From Tubulanus polymorphus (lineage: Eukaryota; Nemertea; Palaeonemertea; Tubulaniformes; Tubulanidae), in the NCBI RefSeq assembly GCF_964204645.1, contig NC_134027.1, positions 23,734,485 to 23,798,484 of the forward strand: a DNA stretch of 64,000 nucleotides. Reading direction: 5' to 3'. The notes under the pieces were generated by a model, which worked only from the letters and a program-made list of their open reading frames with translations, was not told where the DNA came from and searched no databases. The position numbers and the translations under genes were made by a program. Positions 12,801 to 24,055 of the stretch are shown piece after piece. Each line of letters begins with the position of its first letter. Within the stretch, counting starts at the first letter, position 1.

Positions 12801-15800
12801 CGATTTTCTAGCCTCAGATTTCTACCCAAAATATCGTGATCGGCTTATTGGGCGGATACGATCTGACATAAAAAATCACTTCCTGATCTATGCCACTCTA
12901 ATGCTCTCAATGATCGTCAAAATCAAGAAAAGTGGTCGATATTTATTTGAGGTCATTATTTACTACCAATTATAATCTATTTTGAACTATTTTATTTTTA
13001 CTTTGATTGTTCCATCACCGCACAGCGGCAATGGTATACATTTATATAACGCGCGAGTTCATCGTACTACCACGTGTCAGTTCATACATTAGTATATATG
13101 CAAATCAGCAGTGAGCCGCGTACTGCGTGTATGGCTGTGTGTATAGTAATCAGCTGAGTGAGTCTATATATAGCACAGTCACTCAGCGATGATAGTATAC
13201 ACAGCACTCTCACACATCGGCGGGCGCTACTGTCAGCCTCTTAAATCGTCAATTAAGACGAACTAATTGACAAATCAGTGAATTAAAATCTCTGATGAAG
13301 GGCATCGGCTTATTGGGCGAAGCTTTATGAAATCCATGTATTTTAGGCTAAAAAACTGCCCTCGGCTTATTGGCCGAGTCGGCTTATTGGCTGGAAAATA
13401 CGGTATATGACTTTCGCTACTAATGTATAGAAGCTTCATTGGTGGAAGCTTCATCGTGCGTCAAATAAATAGTTAACCTTAATAGTACTACTTGTCTCGT
13501 TACATTTATTCTAATTCGGCAAGCTCTTAACTCGCAACCGTGGAATGGGGGTCCAGAGCACAGAGTATTGTAGCTCAGATGCGCATTCAACCCACCCTCC
13601 ATCATTGTAAATGAAACGAAAATCGTCGACATTCGAAGCACTACTGACCTTGTTGCTGAGATTGCGTAATTGCGCCGGCGATTTCGAGCGCATCAATTTC
13701 CTGACGATGCTGTGTACGAGAGCTGGGTCGCACGTTACTATCAACTGACGACTCAATTCGCCGTCCGTCGACGCGTCTTCACCTGATTAAAAAAGACAAA
13801 CGCAACGAAAAAACCTTAAAATCCTTTCAGTGCGGTGTATAAAACTCGGTGACTTTGCTCATAATACACTGCACCACAATATATCCTTGTAATTATCATC
13901 AGTTATAATTGCTGAGAGATGTCAAACATCGTCAAACATTAATTATCAACGATACTTCGCACTGCGGAGTAGATGCACTATAGCAGTATACAACCTACTG
14001 GGTTGAAATTTTTCAAAATTTCAAAATCAACGTTACACCACTTTAGTGTAAAGGGGCCTGATGAGGTGGGCCACCAAAATTGTGTCCTTTTGGCCGTCCC
14101 CCGAAATTCATCCAAACTTACTTGGATTTGAAGTGAGCGCTCAGATCTGTCATGTGCATACTCGAAAATACTCGAGAAATCGAAATAGGAGGATGTCGAT
14201 TTCTGTTCGGTATTTCGAGGACTTTCACAATCCCACTATAACCGTTCTTGTGCAGCATACAAAGAAGTGCCAGGGTGGATTCTGATGGCTTGAGGAGTAA
14301 TAGGCAGGGCGGATTCGGCTGGATTGAGGAGTAATAGGCAGGGCGGATACGGGTGGATTGAGGAGTAATAGGCAGGGCGGATACGGGTGGCTTGAGGGCT
14401 AAAGGGTTAAACTTACAGAATGAAAACTCGTCGTCAAATGTGTCCTCCCTGAATTCATTATAATCTTCGAGTATGAAAGCGATATCCCTGAGTTCATCAT
14501 CCGCGTAATATGACTGTATCGTACTGTCTAATAGTAATCCTATAAAACCATTCTCAACCGGGATCGAATCACACAAATATCTGCACAAAAATAGAATATT
14601 TCATCTCATTAGGTCAGTAAAACCAAGATTAGTTACATAAAGTTCTTAATGACTTCAACGACTCGGTAAAATTATGATTAATCACTAAAACTGACCACTT
14701 TCTCAACCACAGTGGCTTCAACGATTCAGTTAAATCATGATTAGTTACTAATGACAACCTTTCTCATTGGTAATGACTTTGATTCAGTAGAATTGCAATT
14801 AGGTTACTAATACAACAAACTACTTGTCGTCAATGACTTCAAAAGATTCGGCAAATTTACGAAGATGAGTTCTAGCATTTTCATTATATCTAGGTTATTT
14901 CTAGCTGAAACAATATCCCGAAATTACCTGAGAAAACATTTGAGATTCATTTTCTGATTCAGCGAGCAATTGCGCAACACGTCTTCGCAAGCCTAGAAAT
15001 TATCGCAGAAATCATGAAAAAACAACTCATCAAACCAAACACGACGGAATGGATTACTTTTCATGCCCGTCCTCCCCGACCCGCGGTACAATTCTTTTGG
15101 AGAAAAAATGAAACCCTGCGCTCATATTGCGCTGGATCCAGATACACAGATACGAGTTAAGATTCGACTCAATGAGTTGAACTCATTGAAAATAAACTAA
15201 TTTCAACTCATAGTTAACTCTAACGCACAACTGTAAAAAGAGTTGTAGAAAAGCTGCGTTAACCTGGATGGACCCAGTTCCACAGTTGTGAGTTAGAGTT
15301 AACTCTGAGTTAAAATTAGTTCATTTTGAATGAGTTATCTCCGAGTTAAATCTTAACTCAGAACTGTGGAACTGGACCCTGGTATTAAACGTTAAGCGCT
15401 ACTACTGCACTGCGTGATTTTATTTCGAAATCACGAGCTTTCGCCATCAGCGCACAGCGTCACCGGGTAAACGAATCCAGAGTCCGACGAAGCTACTACG
15501 CAATTGTCAGTGGTGTTGGAACCGTAGCGACGAAAGCTGCGATAATAATTTACGGAATGAAGTATTTTTCCTTTGAATACCATGTTTTTCACAAAATTGA
15601 ACTAAACATATTAGACCCTGACAAAGATTGCTACCAACCCACCCAATACAGTGTAGCAGCAAACTGGTTTGGTTTCACTTTAAAAAAAATTTCAAACCTT
15701 TATGAGAAACTGTAAATTGGAAGCCGGTTGGTCGATCAGTTCTCCGGTGTAGTGTGATATCACTGCTCTTCCTTCCATCACGCTGCGCACTATATTACAC

Positions 15801-18800
15801 GTAGACACCTTGAATAACATTTTACCATCGACCCTGAAAAAGCCACGCATAAAAAACTTCCGAGATCATTTCTTAAAAACTTGCCCTTTGTTTTTAATCA
15901 GAGTCGAGCGATGTGGGCGAGTGCGCTGGTTTAGAGCAGTGTATTCAATAAGAAATTAACAAGTCAGGTCCATTTGAAAAAACAGGAGGGTCCAATAATA
16001 TGTCACAGTCCCTGAAACGAAAGCTGGTTTGAAGTAACAGGCAGGTCCTTTACAAATGAGAGACGGGTCTGGGACCTGGGACCTGGCTCTAATCGAAAAC
16101 ACTGTAGAGAGCTCGTCTCCGGGAAGCCAGGTCATGGCTTCGAACCTCGTGCATATAGCCATTGTGTCCACTGGCAAGAGTAGACCCTTGTTGCCTTTCA
16201 CCCAAGAGAGTAAATGGATACCTGACCCGAATGCTTAGTAGAGTTGCTCAGATGTTAATTCCTCCAGGGAGAGATGACGGATACATAATAAGAGTTTAAC
16301 AGGGTCCCTATACAGATCGGTCATTTCTGGATATAAGGAGCTTTTAAGGAGGATAAAATTTCAAATTTTGAGAAAGCGTCCCAATTACAGTGGACTCCTA
16401 CCAAATCGATACGGTTTATCTCGGTAAACCATTAATTTGGTGGTTTTGTAAGCAAATCCTTATCTTTTACACCACTAAACTCAGTTTCTAATTTGGTAAC
16501 TGCTTAATTGGGTGAAGAAAATCACCCAATAGTAGTTTGTAGTTTATCGTACAACTACAAACATTTCTAAATGCATATTTCTCAAAATTGAAGGAGTTTC
16601 ATAAGAGCTTCAAGCATTCTGCCCAAATTAAGAGCTTCAAGCACCTTCGAAAACATTCTCTGTTTAGAAGGGGATTTTATGGAATCAAGGAGTCATAGGG
16701 ACCCTGGTTAAGAGATATAGGCTGTGGATAATCAAGCGCATATTGCCGGGATAAACCTACCCGGGATGGCGGTATATCTCGTCCTGTAACGAATTCCGGT
16801 AGATCAACGATAATTCCAGTTTGACGTTGTCTTCCAACAGTATTTCGACGATGCCCCGGAAATCGCCGCGTTTCGACGCTTCGGCCCGTTCGTATAAACC
16901 GACGTTGACTGGTTCCGCTTCGACGATCGGTTTCAGGCTGTTACACGCGACCGTATATCCGTGCAGACGCTTTTTGTCCACGCGACAAAACTGCGGATCT
17001 TTCAACTGTAGAGAAACATTCAGAGATTACGGGTCTTGAAACTGAGCAACTGGATCCAGAGACAAATTAAACCGATGCAGCTGTGGAACTGTTTGTATAT
17101 GTTTACGAAAGACACAAAAAATAAAACTTGTTGTTATCTACCTTTTCCAGTAAATCTTTTGTCTTTGTGAACATGGACAATGCTTTCTCGATTTCCGACA
17201 CGTAGAAATAGTAACTGCCCAATTCAAAACAGACCTGCGAAAAGACAAAAGCAAGATGACGAAAAACTAATCGCTTGGCATTTCAACTCAATTCTACAAA
17301 TAATTCTCAAAACTGCTTCAAAATCTAATGAATTTTACAGTCACTGGTCCCAAAATGGAAACTAAACGTATATGTTCCTGAAAAACAAACGCTTAATTAG
17401 CCAATTATATAGGCCTATATATACTGAATTTGCATATAATAAAAATTAAGTAGAGATGCAGTGTAAAAACTACTGAAAATAATGCATTATAACCATTGGT
17501 TATTTTGAAGATAATTATACAGGCTTTCTATTGCTGAATATAGATTTGGTCAATCAAAAATTTTGACCGAGCCCTCAAAGGTCAAGGCCTACAGATGGCG
17601 GTATAGTACGGCGGACATTCTGCGGATATACAAGACAAACGACAACGGAAGTTCTGCGGTCTAACGGGTTAACCCCCTACGGAGCGAAATCACCTGACCG
17701 CGACGACGAGAAAATCTGCAGCGCGCGACGTGTACTATACAGGGATGAAAAATAGCCCATATTGAAAAAGTCCGAAAATATTTTCAAAAAAAAGAATTCT
17801 TTTGGGGAACAAAAATCAGTAACTTTTAGCCAAAAAACTTACTTCCTTTTGGTCAAAATGTTAATAGTTTGGGCCTGAATTAGAGCCGCTTTTTGAATGA
17901 GACGCCATATTGGTTTCTCCAACTCCACAGTTGTGCTAACAACTGCCAAAAACCGTCTTAAGGAGCACTCCTAACTACAGACCGCTCCGATGTGACACCC
18001 GCGATCGAGGTGATTAAAGCGATTGAGGTGATTTACACTGTTCTCAGGAATAAAGAAAATGTTAGAAAAGGTCGGAAATCCGTCTATGGTCGGATGATTT
18101 TCATCCCTGACTATACCTGACACAACGCTTCGTCTCTGGAGATGACGACTCCTTTATCCCAACTGTGCACCGGTTCGTCGGTGTTCTCGTCTAGGAACCC
18201 GATACACTCGGCGGTCGGCATCAGTAGATCTTTACCCAAACATTCGTCGCCGACGTATTTCTCTAAGATGTACATGCTGTATACGGCTTGCGGTGACAAA
18301 TCCATCTGGAAATCGATTTGACAAGAATAAGAGTTCTACGGTGCCCTAAACCCAGCAGATCTAGGAAATTCAATCTGCTTCAGATGCATATTTTGTATCA
18401 AGTTTTGAATTTACCATTTGATTTGGAGTTTTCTTCATTGACTTCGGAAAGCTGTTATGTACATCCATTTTCAAATTCCTATAATTGGATAGATCGTGGG
18501 GTTTATTGGGTTAACCATTTTTGTATCCAGTTCCAAAGTTTTGTGCGCTTAATTTGACCTTCGATACAGTTCCACAGTTGTGTAGGTTTAATTTGACTCT
18601 AGATCCAGTTCCACAGTTGTGTGGGCTTGACTCTGATTCCAGTTCCACAGTTGAGTGAGTTTATTCTGACTCAAAGCCCAGTTCCACAGTTGTGTAGGTT
18701 TAATTTTACTCTGGATCCAGTTCCACAGTTGTGTGTGTTTAATTCGACTCCGGATCCAGTTCAACAGTTGCGCGGGTTTTATTTGACTCTGGATCCAGTT

Positions 18801-21058
18801 CGACAGTTGAGTGGGTTCAATTCGACTCTGGATCCAGTTCAACAGTTGCGCGGGTTTTATTTGACACTGGATCCAGTTCGACAGTTGAGTGGGTTCAATT
18901 TGACTCTGGATCCAGTTCCTCCACAGTTGTGTGGGCTTGACTCTGATTCCAGTTCCACAGTTGAGTGAGTTTAATCTGACTCAAAGCCCAGTTCCACAGT
19001 TGTGTAGGTTTAATTTTACTCTGGATCCAGTTCCACAGTTGTGTGTGTTTAATTCGACTCCAGATCCAGTTCAACAGTTGCGCGGGTTTTATTTGACTCT
19101 GGATCCAGTTCGACAGTTGAGTGGGTTCAATTTGACTCTGGATCCAGTTAAAATAATCTAACAAATGTATATTCAAACACCATTACTTAGTTATTAAGTA
19201 TTTCTTACCAGCAGTTTAACAGAATCAGAGCGAAAAGCAAATGACTGGACATGGATTTATTGAGCTCCGTCGACCGCAGCACGTCTTCGCGTACAGTTGA
19301 CATGTTAACGATCAACACTCCCAGAATGCAGTACGTCATCGCCTGCGGGCAGATTCCGTTCAACGCCTGAAGATCCCATTTCATGTGGGCGACCGTTCGC
19401 AACGCTAACAGTTGAAGAGCTTTGATCTTTTTCGAGCCGGCGACTTTCTTTTCGGGCGCTTCGAATTCGCCTGAAAATTTCAAATCGTAACGAAGGGTAA
19501 AATTTGCGAATGTTTCCTTCGATGAAGCGATATTTTCAGCTTCGGGCCAACTTGAAAGTGGATCCAGAACTGTACCGAACCAAACGTTCAATTCCGACGA
19601 CGCACGTACCGGTTGGCGGCCCCGTCACTGGCTGACTCGTCGGCTCCGGTTTCGGCGCTAAATACTTCGACATCTCCTCGAAGTGATTATTCCACGCCTC
19701 GTCGGTCCTCGCCTCCTCCTTAATCGATGCTTGCGTCATGAACTGGTAAACCAACTCGACCGCGCTCGGATCTGTGCGAGAAATAAAATACTAAATTTCA
19801 TGATATAAACAATACAAACTTAACCCTTTCAGTGCTGACTAATTAATACCCTATAGTGCTGGAGATAATTCCAAAATCTTTTAAAATTCCACCCACGTAT
19901 GTTGAATAACGGGAATACCACTACAGTACGTCTACACCGCTGCGCGGTGTATCGTTAGTTACCAATATTTCACAATGTTTAACAGGTGCTGCCATCTTTC
20001 TATAGAGATAAAAACTAATAACTAATTCCACCAATACACCGTATTGCGGTGTACTAGCAAAATCCATCACTGATTTATACTACTGAAAGGGTTAAGAAAT
20101 GCTTCAACAATGATAACTTGATCTTGATAGGAGTACTGGTTTCCCACTGTCTCCACTTGCTGAAGGTTCTTAAAAGGTTTTTTTTTAGGTAGTTGATATT
20201 TTGCCAATGCGGCGGCATTATTTCAGAAAACGCTTTTTTACCAATGGCTATATATAATAAGATACAGGCGCCTACTAATAAAATATAAGAATAAAATCAT
20301 TAGGCCTATATTAGGTTAAGGGTTTCGATAGGTTTAGGGTCTGGAGGGTCTAGGGCCCAGTTCCACAAAATGGATTAAGGCCTAAATCGATATAAGATAA
20401 ACTGAATTGATGAAGCCCTCTATGCCCCTATTTTCTGTAAATCTGTTCTCCACACTTTCCTTGAATTTTTTAAGTTGCGCACCTCAGTGCGCATGCACGG
20501 GGTCAATTAGCCAATCAGAACGAACTATTGGCAAAAAACAGGGGTAAAAGTGCAGATCCGCACCTCTCGTGATTGACACAATCTGCTGAATGACAGAATC
20601 CAGGCTAAAATCTTTCTATTCTCTCTAGTGAAGATATCTTAAAATTAACCAATGGCAATGTACTGAATTGCTGATGACATTTTGAATCTGAAACAATGGT
20701 ATTTAATGTAATTGATTGCACTGTTTACACGGAGAGGAGCGGATTTGCACTTTTACCAAAAACAGGAATATCCACCACTGCAAAATATCCACCACTGCCT
20801 TTATTTTAGCACCGCTTCTTATTGTGTGACAGAAAACTTTGAATGATGAAATAACCCGCGACAATCCTGACTTTTGAGGTGACGGTAAACTGAAATCCTT
20901 CTTACTCCAATAGCCTGGGCCCTCTGCCTACCTGGGTCGCCGGATGATGTCAAGTGTTTTTCGAGCAGTGATGGATCGAGAAGAAAGTCCAACCATGTTC
21001 TCTTAGTCGGGGTTAAACTTCTGCTGGGTCTATTCAATAAATAATCAACTGTTGCCAT
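3828..21058 (-). CDS. INTS8: INTS8, Integrator complex subunit 8 (complete)
   Basis: INTS8 is a TPR-like scaffold of Integrator, the nuclear complex that cleaves snRNA and paused Pol II transcripts; in known structures it recruits PP2A. Coding exons from the 5' end: 20932-21058, 19610-19771, 19209-19470, 18415-18451, 18117-18305, 17142-17234, 16761-17005, 15698-15833, 14928-14992, 14417-14580, 13649-13782, 12229-12336, 11176-11383, 10399-10508, 9959-10043, 9247-9359, 8338-8397, 8178-8239, 7361-7479, 6195-6349, 5007-5145, 4276-4319, 3828-3944. All have AG/GT borders and compatible phases: 978 codons including stop, against 995 residues in human. Diagnostic blocks are DFLLDPSLLEKHL near the start, ALRTVAHMKWDL, WLRTQADIYFA, VLCQFLDDVDYTTAFKSLQE, LHNKRGEIEQ, and the C-terminus RKQKFLRAMAKQYL. 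The start is the ATG at 21058 (MATVDYLL). The 37-bp fourth exon is inferred: without it the frame breaks, and its FPKSMKKTP resembles the FPVKQ region of human INTS8. Confidence 0.95.
4741..4881. mobile_element. Tc1/mariner-type MITE (TA target site)
   Basis: Ends CAGTGCAAACCTCGTTACAG and GGTTCACTG, flanked by TA on both sides (4739-4740, 4882-4883). It is 141 bp, non-coding, in the intron after INTS8 exon 5007-5145. The CCTCGTTA end sequence also appears inside the tandem repeat at 41.65-42.05 kb. Confidence 0.65.
5278..5413. repeat. Short MITE, GCTCAAAAGTTGGTT family, copy 2
   Basis: The left end TCGCTCAAACGTTGGTTAGA mirrors the right end ACCAACTTTTGAGCAACTGG. It is the same family as 912-1020, and lies in an INTS8 intron. 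Confidence 0.6.
6430..6467 (-). repeat. Duplicated splice acceptor and exon edge of INTS8
   Basis: This segment repeats, with two or three changes, the first ~30 bases and acceptor of the INTS8 exon at 6195-6349 (shared core CGGCGTGTACTGAGCAT). On the minus strand it sits upstream of the true acceptor, so it is a decoy or alternative 3' splice site. Confidence 0.7.
6650..7244. repeat. 33-bp minisatellite, about 18 copies
   Basis: The unit contains CCCCCTCAGACAATCTGCTG. Because 33 is a multiple of three and the unit lacks stops in several frames, it produces long spurious reading frames on both strands. It lies in the INTS8 intron between exons 7361-7479 and 6195-6349. Confidence 0.9.
7740..8095 (+). 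repeat. Dispersed element with internal minisatellite, copy 1
   Basis: A unique-looking leader (AGATTTACTTGGTTATAAGT, then CTCGAGAATTTCTAATAGGA) runs into four or five ~35-bp units containing GAGGAGTAATAGGCAGGGTG. The same leader and units in the same order occur at 14090-14400, so the minisatellite travels as part of a mobile element. Confidence 0.65.
9475..9860. repeat. Tandem repeat of ~100 bp, four copies
   Basis: Diverged units share AATACAGCAGCCTCTGTGT and GGTAAAATTCTACCCCGA. They lie in an INTS8 intron and have no coding capacity that I can see. Confidence 0.7.
10735..11065 (-). repeat. CAGTTCCACAGTTGTG minisatellite, decayed block
   Basis: Irregular ~40-bp units contain ACACAACTGTGGAAATGGAT, the reverse complement of the unit that forms long arrays at 18545-19150 and 61715-61925. 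It lies in an INTS8 intron. Confidence 0.65.
11111..11157 (-). repeat. Duplicated splice donor of INTS8
   Basis: About 46 bp (CCTCACTTACCAGAGTCTAA and flanks) is directly repeated at 11158-11204. The second copy contains the 3' edge and GTAAGTG donor of the exon 11176-11383. The first copy therefore presents a second, near-identical donor further along the transcript. Confidence 0.85.
11481..11760 (-). mobile_element. piggyBac-like MITE, copy B
   Basis: TTAA-flanked (11481-11484, 11757-11760), with ends CCCTTACAGTGC and GCACTGAAAGGG. Reverse orientation relative to copy A. It is inserted in an INTS8 intron. Confidence 0.8.
12779..13403. mobile_element. MITE with CCGTATTTTCCGG ends (625 bp)
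   Basis: CCGTATTTTCCGGCCAATAA at the left is matched by TTATTGGCTGGAAAATACGG at the right, with TA on both sides (12777-12778, 13404-13405). The phrase CGGCTTATTGG recurs internally near both ends. It is non-coding and fills most of an INTS8 intron. Confidence 0.75.
13816..14055 (+). mobile_element. piggyBac-like MITE, diverged copy C
   Basis: The left end TTAAAATCCTTTCAGTGC is preserved; the right end (CACTTTAGTGTAAAGG) is decayed. The interior still shows ATTATCAACGATAC and the GTAGATGCACTATAG block seen in the other copies. Confidence 0.6.
14090..14400 (+). repeat. Dispersed element with internal minisatellite, copy 2
   Basis: Same leader and GAGGAGTAATAGGCAGGGCG units as 7740-8095, in the same orientation and in another INTS8 intron. 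Confidence 0.65.
15937..16104. mobile_element. CAGTG-ended MITE, copy 1
   Basis: The left end CAGTGTATTCAATAAGAAAT mirrors the right end CTCTAATCGAAAACACTG. The subterminal CAGGTCC/GGACCTG is also inverted. CAGTG ends recall hAT elements. A second copy is at 47093-47256. Confidence 0.7.
18545..19150 (+). repeat. CAGTTCCACAGTTGTG minisatellite, long array
   Basis: About fifteen ~40-bp units contain CTGGATCCAGTTCCACAGTT. A larger period is visible: the block from about 18628 is repeated from about 18938. It lies in the INTS8 intron between exons 19209-19470 and 18415-18451. Confidence 0.9.
19820..20095 (-). mobile_element. piggyBac-like MITE, copy D
   Basis: TTAA-flanked (19820-19823, 20092-20095), beginning CCCTTTCAGTGC and ending ACTGAAAGGG. 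It lies in the first INTS8 intron. Confidence 0.8.
20426..20524 (+). repeat. SINE body, headless second copy
   Basis: Matches 471-568 nearly base for base (TTCTCCACACTTTCCTTGAA, AGTGCGCATGC, AATTAGCCAATCAGAACGAA), but the tRNA-like head is missing, as expected of a 5'-truncated insertion. Confidence 0.65.
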
Positions 21059-21199
21059 GATATTCCAATTCAATTCCAAGGGCTTTAATTCAAATTTTTA
21101 AAAGCATTTTAGGCCATGTATACGATATATATAGCCGGGGCCCAAATATTCGGTTATTCAGTAGTGCCGGGGTTATTATTAGTTCCAGGACGAATAAGT

Positions 21200-21500
21200 T
21201 GCCTTATAATTCAATTCAATTCAATAAACTTTATTGTTCCTTATTATTACAAATTCATGGCGGATATACGTATTACAATAAAGTAGATACAGACATACAT
21301 GCAATGATTCACATTTCAAAATGGTGGGATAAGATAAACTATAACAAAATAAAATACAAAATACAAACGGTTCAGGTGGTATAAATTCAATTCAATTCAA
21401 TAGTCTCTTTATTGTACTAAATACACCATTGCGGGTCGAAATGTACAGAGTGATATTTACAAATAGTATTTACAAACTATAAACATTTCATATTAAGATA
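21200..21500 (-). repeat. Two truncated retrotransposon 3' tails
   Basis: ATTCAATTCAATTCAATAAA (about 21210) and AATTCAATTCAATTCAATAG (about 21386) each precede a CTTTATTGT-type segment. On the minus strand these read as 3' ends with short pentamer tails, as left by non-LTR elements. No reverse transcriptase is present here. Confidence 0.5.
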
Positions 21501-23327
21501 ACAATAAGAAAAACAACAGCAGTTTCTTGTTAGCTACTAGAGTCGATTTCTAAAGCCTATTAGAGATGCATTCCAAGTCTTTTCAGAGGCCGGGTCTTGG
21601 TCGCCCATTTGGATCTGGCTCATTGCTCTGTTTAAGCATGAGGCGCTTTTACGGAATTGAATCTGATTCGGTTTAGCTAAATCCGATTCGATGTTGGAAA
21701 ACGAAAGGATTAGTAAATCGAATCGTTTTTCGTAAATGAGTCGAATCAATTTATCAATTTAAAGGTCGCGATTCGAAAGAAAATTAATGGGCGTCAATGG
21801 TGACCGAATTATTGATAGATGATGGTCTGGGATAGATGTCTTTAGCCCGCGGTCGGAGAGGAAGCCATTTTGGATTTCACTGACTAAATCGCCACTAACT
21901 TGCTCGCCGAGCAAGTTCGTCGATTTAATAAATTAATTTACTAAACCGCGTCCATAAACGAGTTGATTTACCAAATCGGATTCACTAAACCGCGTGCCGT
22001 AAACGCGAAACTTAAATCGATTTACAAAGATTCAGTTTCGTAAAAGCGCCTTTGGATTTAGTCCATGGTTGAAGTCATCATATTTCATTTAGACGTGAGC
22101 ACTATTATGAAATGAAACTCATTTTCAATGGCAATCTCTAAGTCTCGGCGAATGTATATCTTGTCCTCCTTTCTATGAGACGATGATTACTTATCCAAAA
22201 TTTACACGACCTACACCTCGTGCGATTTCACGGTCAGCGATGACGTCATTGTTAGCTCACAAATTAACTGAAATTAAATAATAGGGACCGGGGCTAGTTT
22301 TTAAGGGGAAAAGCCGATTAACGTTGCCGGTTAGAGGTTTAGGTTTAGGTTTAGGGTTAGTTTAGCCAACCTTACCATTCAATGAAATGAAATAATTAAA
22401 ATTTTAGTTGATGGATTAATCTTGGGTAACACATTTTCTGAGACTCCCTGTAGGCGCCTATTGTAATTCTATTGTCATTCATTTTATTAGAATGTATTTA
22501 TAATCATTCAGTGCATAAACTTTCTTTGTGAAGAATTAATGAATCAATCAATTAATCGATCATTTCTACCAACAGCTTTCGACTTAGAGAAATGAAGTGT
22601 TTCTATTCAATAGAATTATCAATCATGAATATTGGATCCGATGCGGGCATATATGACTGGTGGATGGATCAAATCAACAATTTTCGCGACTAAGTTCAAA
22701 AGTTATTGATTCTACGGATGCATGTGAAATATGGCGGTATGAAAAGCTGAAGTCTTGCAGATTTGCATATCTAAACCAATGAGTGATAAACGTTGGGATC
22801 TGGACCCCTGAATTCAGTCAGGTCCCACATGGTGTGACTTTTATACGCTAAGGGGGTTCGATTCGAAAACCATTTTGCGCTCATCTTCTTCAGAGGTTTC
22901 TTTTCAAAATCAGTGCAACTGATGGCCTTCTAGGATTTCTAAGTCTGCGCATAATTCAAGGAATGTTCTTTCTGTATACCACCCATCAAAATATCTAATA
23001 CAAACTATGTATATAACCAGTACCGTTTGTAGGCCTACAGTACAAACACGATACGAACAAACTGGCTGGGCAAAGCTCATAAATACGCATCTACCGATTA
23101 GGGAGTGCCCGACGAAGAATATCAAATTGAATAGAGACAAAATTTGGAAAGCTGATGGGAATACGAACCAGTAGCATTTTCATATATTTGAAAACGTTTA
23201 TAAGATAATTTCATTGTATCCACATAGGCTAAATCATTTCTAAGTTGTGAAAATCACGTTCTGTTGTTAATGTGTGATGAGAAGCTTTTGTTTCTTTTGT
23301 TTTTTTTTCTGGAAGAATATATCATCA

Positions 23328-23444
23328 GATAAAAACCCACCATCTACAGATTAAAAGAATTTTAAAAACAAGAATTTATTTATTCAATCTAAAATATATA
23401 GAATACACGACGTTCTTTTAATCTGTAGATAGTGGGTTTTTATC
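23328..23444. repeat. Foldback repeat with 32-bp arms
   Basis: GATAAAAACCCACCATCTAC at the left is matched by GTAGATAGTGGGTTTTTATC at the right. The full arms are about 32 bp with one mismatch, and the loop is AT-rich. Confidence 0.75.
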
Positions 23445-23749
23445 TTATTATCCGTTCACCACGTTTGAGTGTAGTTATCGTTCTAATGTATCATCATTTC
23501 TTCTGAAATAGTTTTTGTTGTTTTTAATGATGATACAGCCAAGTTAAAGGTGTAGTTTGGGGTCATATAGGTGATGTTATTTATAGAAATAAAGATGGGT
23601 AGATCGACATACTTTTTTCTAGCATATAGCTCATACAATTTAGTGCACATCATACCATTCCAAAAACTAGACGCTCTCACCAATGAGATTCATAAAAGAT
23701 ATTTTTATTCTGGTGAAGTTCATTTTTCATGGTTTAACCTGTGCGTGGT

Positions 23750-24055
23750 AACAGAGTAGCCATGTCACACATTTTCGTTTCCACGAAAAACCTTTCGTTC
23801 CCACGAAAAGATTATTTTGTTTCCATGGAATATGTTTCGTTCCCACGAAACAATTTTTTTGCGAAGAACTGTTTGTTCCGAAGAAACACTTTTCGTGAGA
23901 ACGAAAATCTTTTCGTGCCATCAAAGATTAACTTTTCGTTCGAACGAAAAAAATTTCGTTCGAACGAAACTACGTTCCCATTAAAAACAGTTCGTTTGAA
24001 AGAAACGATCTTGTCCCCACGGAATAAAATGTAATCTTCGGGGCTCCGTACCTTC
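23750..24055. repeat. TTTCGTTCCCACGAAA foldback element, large copy
   Basis: A run of near-palindromic words of the type TTTCGTTCCCACGAAA and TTCGTTCGAACGAAA, bounded by GCCATGTCAC at the left and TTCGGGGCTCCGTACC at the right. The same ends occur around the smaller copy at 42440-42581. Confidence 0.6.

Noticed and set aside
18588-19176. Frames with repeated NWIQSQIKPTQLW peptides on the minus strand
   Set aside because: Translation of the intronic minisatellite; no start, splice or family support.
22330-22370. Telomere-like TTTAGG run
   Set aside because: Only about three units, internal, and not a TTAGGG array.
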